Assembly (NCBI GenBank): GCA_964345295.1
Contig: CAYFQG010000001.1
Location: 1-64,000, forward strand
Direction of reading: 5' to 3'
From: JASBZA01 sp964345295
GTDB taxonomy: Bacteria > Bacillota > Clostridia > Saccharofermentanales > Fastidiosipilaceae
DNA length: 64,000 nt
The notes beneath the pieces are model-generated. The model ran no database searches, had not been told where the DNA came from, and worked only from the letters and a program-made list of their open reading frames with translations. Both the position numbers and the translations under genes were made by a program. Each line of letters begins with the position of its first letter. The stretch's first letter is position 1. This document shows positions 62,360 through 64,000 of the stretch, in pieces.

Positions 62360-62405
62360 AAAAAAGCCTCCTGTCTAGAGATAAGAAAATCATAAGACAG
62401 GAGGC
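62360..62405 (-). promoter_or_regulatory. hairpin with U6 that contains the ribosome site of the pseudopilin-like operon
   Basis: On the minus strand GCCTCCTGTCT pairs perfectly over 11 bp with AGACAGGAGGC, with an 18-base loop. Six T follow and the next base is the A of ATG. The SD AGGAGG lies in the 3' arm, seven bases from the ATG. The structure would act as an intrinsic terminator or hide the ribosome site, so expression needs the stem to be open. Confidence 0.75.
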
Positions 62406-62408
62406 CAT

Positions 62409-62430
62409 TAAAAAGGGCCCACAAAGGGCC
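62409..62430 (-). terminator. rho-independent terminator after dtd
   Basis: GGCCC and GGGCC pair across TTTGT and are followed by CTTTTT on the minus strand, 25 bases after the dtd stop codon. Confidence 0.75.
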
Positions 62431-62454
62431 ACAATCTTCTACAAATTTAATACA

Positions 62455-62907
62455 CTATTTCTTCTTATCCGAACTATCTATCAAAATAGTAACAGGACCG
62501 TCATTAATAAGACTGATCTGCATATCCGCTCCGAACTCACCGGTCGAAACAGGAATGTCATAGGTCTTAAGTTTAGAAATCATGGCTTCATAAAGCGGGA
62601 TAGCCAAGTCAGGGCCGGCCGCATTGGAAAAACCCGGCCTATTCCCGCGTCTTGTATCGGCATAAAGCGTAAACTGAGAGACCAGAAGGATTTCTCCCCC
62701 GACCTGACTGAGGCTTAGGTTCATCTTCCCCTCATCGTCTTCAAAAACCCGTAAGCCGGAAATCTTCTTGGCTAAATACTCTACATCTTCCGGACCGTCT
62801 TCCTTGCCGATTCCCAATAAAATAAGAAAGCCATGTTGAATACCGGCTTTCACCTCTCCGTCAATAGAGACAGAGGCCTTAGAAACTCTTTGAATTAAAG
62901 CACGCAT
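62455..62907 (-). CDS. dtd: D-aminoacyl-tRNA deacylase
   Basis: This 150-aa enzyme removes D-amino acids (and glycine from tRNA-Ala) from tRNA. The catalytic SQFTLYADTRRGNRPGF block and the Gly-cis-Pro motif in NDGPVTI near residue 135 are both present. The ATG overlaps the mgsA-like stop by one base (TAATG), indicating coupling. A terminator follows. Confidence 0.95.
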   Translation of the reverse strand: MRALIQRVSKASVSIDGEVKAGIQHGFLILLGIGKEDGPEDVEYLAKKISGLRVFEDDEGKMNLSLSQVGGEILLVSQFTLYADTRRGNRPGFSNAAGPDLAIPLYEAMISKLKTYDIPVSTGEFGADMQISLINDGPVTILIDSSDKKK

Positions 62908-63296
62908 TAATGTAGCAAATCTCTCCAGTCCAAGTCTCCGCGATCAATAGCCAAAATAAGAAGTTCAGCACTGGCCAAGTTACTGGCGTAGGGGATGTTA
63001 TTGGTATCACATGCTCGCATAATTAATGTCTTGTCGGCGTAAGAATCGCTCTTGGGGTCATGAAGATATATAACGGCATCTACTTCATTATATTCCGCTC
63101 TGGCCGCAATCTGATTGGTTCCGGCTGTCACGTCCGTGGCAATGCCGTTAACCTGAAGTCCTGCCTGAGTCTCAATAGTCTTCTGAACCTGACTTACCGA
63201 AAGAACCTCATGACGGGCTAAAATCTGCTTATAAGCTATACATAAGTTAACTAAGAGCTCATTCTTACGGTTATCTGCTAATAATACAATCTTCAT
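62907..63296 (-). CDS. methylglyoxal-synthase-like protein without catalytic residues
   Basis: This 129-aa protein aligns with MgsA over its length, including HDP for the conserved WDP or RDP, and the C-terminal GDLDWRD common to Bacillota MgsA. Yet the phosphate-binding ATGTTG is replaced (SVSQVQ), GGDQQ with catalytic Asp71 (E. coli numbering) has become AGTNQ, and the HDPD or HEPD motif with His98 is missing (SDSYAD). The N-terminal His19 is also absent (LADNRK). It therefore probably does not make methylglyoxal; it may bind a ligand or a partner. It has its own promoter and is coupled to dtd. Confidence 0.8.
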   Translation of the reverse strand: MKIVLLADNRKNELLVNLCIAYKQILARHEVLSVSQVQKTIETQAGLQVNGIATDVTAGTNQIAARAEYNEVDAVIYLHDPKSDSYADKTLIMRACDTNNIPYASNLASAELLILAIDRGDLDWRDLLH

Positions 63297-63367
63297 TCGA
63301 GTCCTCCGTCATCTATCCAAAACGTCTAATCCGTAAATTAGTGCATAATCACCTTGTAAACACAATT

Positions 63368-63396
63368 ATTCTACTAATTATCTGTGCTAGTTACAA
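63368..63396 (-). promoter_or_regulatory. putative promoter of the MgsA-like gene and dtd
   Basis: TTGTAA (63391-63396), a 17-base spacer and TAGAAT (63368-63373) lie on the minus strand, 72 bases before the start. Confidence 0.55.
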
Positions 63397-63444
63397 GTGT
63401 CATTTCAGCCTAAAAATAGGTACCAAAATTAGCCAGGTCTCCAA

Positions 63445-64000
63445 TTACTTAAACAACTTGCTGTATTCCGGATTAGAAAGCAGGCTTACATAAGACCCTT
63501 TTCCGATGATGATATGGTCAACTAAGGTAATTCCTATCATCTTGCCGATTTCGGCAAAGCGCATAGTAGAATCCAAATCTTCGACCGAAGGGTTGGGGTC
63601 CCCGCTGGGATGATTATGAACCAAAATAATGGATTGCGCATTAGCTCTGATGGCCTCGCGAAAAATATCTTTGGCCGATAAGGTCATCCCAGTTGAACTT
63701 CCGGTAGATAGTTTTAAATCTCTAATAAAACATTTTCTTTGATCCAAAAAAATTAGATGCAGCTCTTCATGGTCTAAATCTTCTAATTTTGGTCCCATAT
63801 GATCGTATACTAGATCCGGACGGTTCAATCTTATCTTGGCTTCATTCAGAACACGGTATGCTCTTTTGCCTATTTCCAATGAAGCTTTAATCTTAATAGC
63901 CTTACTCTTACCAATACCGGAAAGGTCGGTCAATTCCTCAATACTGACTTCCCTTAGGTCCGGTATGCCGCGTTTGGATCCGAAGCGGTTCAAGATAGCG
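63445..64000 (-). CDS. radC: RadC family JAB1/MPN-domain protein (5' end outside the window)
   Basis: The frame continues to the window edge, so the N terminus is missing; a normal RadC of about 225 aa begins 40-50 residues earlier. The helix-hairpin-helix (LTDLSGIGKSKAI) and the MPN metal motif HNHPSGDPNPS with the downstream Asp (VEDLD) are intact. RadC was once linked to DNA repair, but that is doubted, and the role is unclear. The stop codon is followed by about 148 bases with no terminator that I can see. Confidence 0.92.
   Translation of the reverse strand, partial: AILNRFGSKRGIPDLREVSIEELTDLSGIGKSKAIKIKASLEIGKRAYRVLNEAKIRLNRPDLVYDHMGPKLEDLDHEELHLIFLDQRKCFIRDLKLSTGSSTGMTLSAKDIFREAIRANAQSIILVHNHPSGDPNPSVEDLDSTMRFAEIGKMIGITLVDHIIIGKGSYVSLLSNPEYSKLFK

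Overview
The window looks like a chromosomal segment of an anaerobic, saccharolytic member of the Bacillota (Clostridia-like). The reasons are family content and gene style: a very long 2-hydroxyacyl-CoA dehydratase-activase protein, an M16C peptidase, RqcH, QueH, PerR/DtxR/MarR regulators, a sortase, a glgB-glgC-glgD-glgA operon with the GlgD subunit typical of Clostridia, an eukaryotic-like IleRS, strong AGGAGG ribosome sites and frequent TTG/GTG starts. By eye the base composition is intermediate (not computed). I cannot name a genus. Most genes are core housekeeping genes on the minus strand. There is no rRNA, CRISPR array, insertion sequence, prophage or plasmid module.

Layout. 1-225: tRNA-Gln and tRNA-His with a consensus promoter. 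0.2-2.1 kb: an Ogt-type alkyltransferase with an extra N-terminal domain, and a membrane-anchored unknown. 2.1-9.5 kb: translationally coupled dehydratase-activase and M16C peptidase. 9.6-12.3 kb: HPr-like small protein, small membrane protein, RqcH. 12.3-15.2 kb: ruvC-ruvA-ruvB-queH, with a 74-N assembly gap in ruvB. 15.3-18.7 kb: a DtxR/MntR-type regulator facing a marR-htpG-perR stress operon. 18.7-24.4 kb: sortase, 5-formyl-THF cyclo-ligase, glycogen phosphorylase, S1 protein. 24.4-31.3 kb: tRNA-Pro-ileS-M50 peptidase-scpA-scpB/cmk-plsC. 31.4-34.5 kb: YihY, DHFR, ThyA, ComEA. 34.5-39.8 kb: membrane protein-prfB-purH-nadD/yqeK-rsfS. 40-42.1 kb: zinc-ribbon miniprotein, hom-pheB. 42.1-48 kb: argS, a catalytically dead M3-peptidase homologue, an rRNA m5C methyltransferase, and the XTP/dITP pyrophosphatase. 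48.1-54.7 kb: a zinc-ribbon membrane protein and the glycogen synthesis operon. 54.9-55.3 kb: tRNA-Lys and tRNA-Thr. 55.3-59.6 kb: amidohydrolase and secA. 59.7-62.4 kb: a three-gene pseudopilin-like (TadE/DUF5702) operon. 62.4-64 kb: dtd, a methylglyoxal-synthase-like protein lacking catalytic residues, and radC running off the window.

How the genes work together. The glg genes and glgP make and mobilise glycogen. ruvABC resolve Holliday junctions. scpA/scpB support chromosome condensation. DHFR/ThyA/5-formyl-THF ligase/PurH form a folate-nucleotide theme. PerR, HtpG and MarR form a stress unit.

No single new system stands out. The best leads are these: (a) an M3 oligoendopeptidase homologue whose HExGH motif has become QKTGE; (b) a perfect 11-bp hairpin plus U6 that contains the only ribosome site of the pseudopilin-like operon and ends directly at its start codon; (c) an scpB-cmk fused reading frame that keeps a full ribosome site and TTG start for cmk inside it; and (d) a methylglyoxal-synthase fold without its phosphate-binding and catalytic residues.
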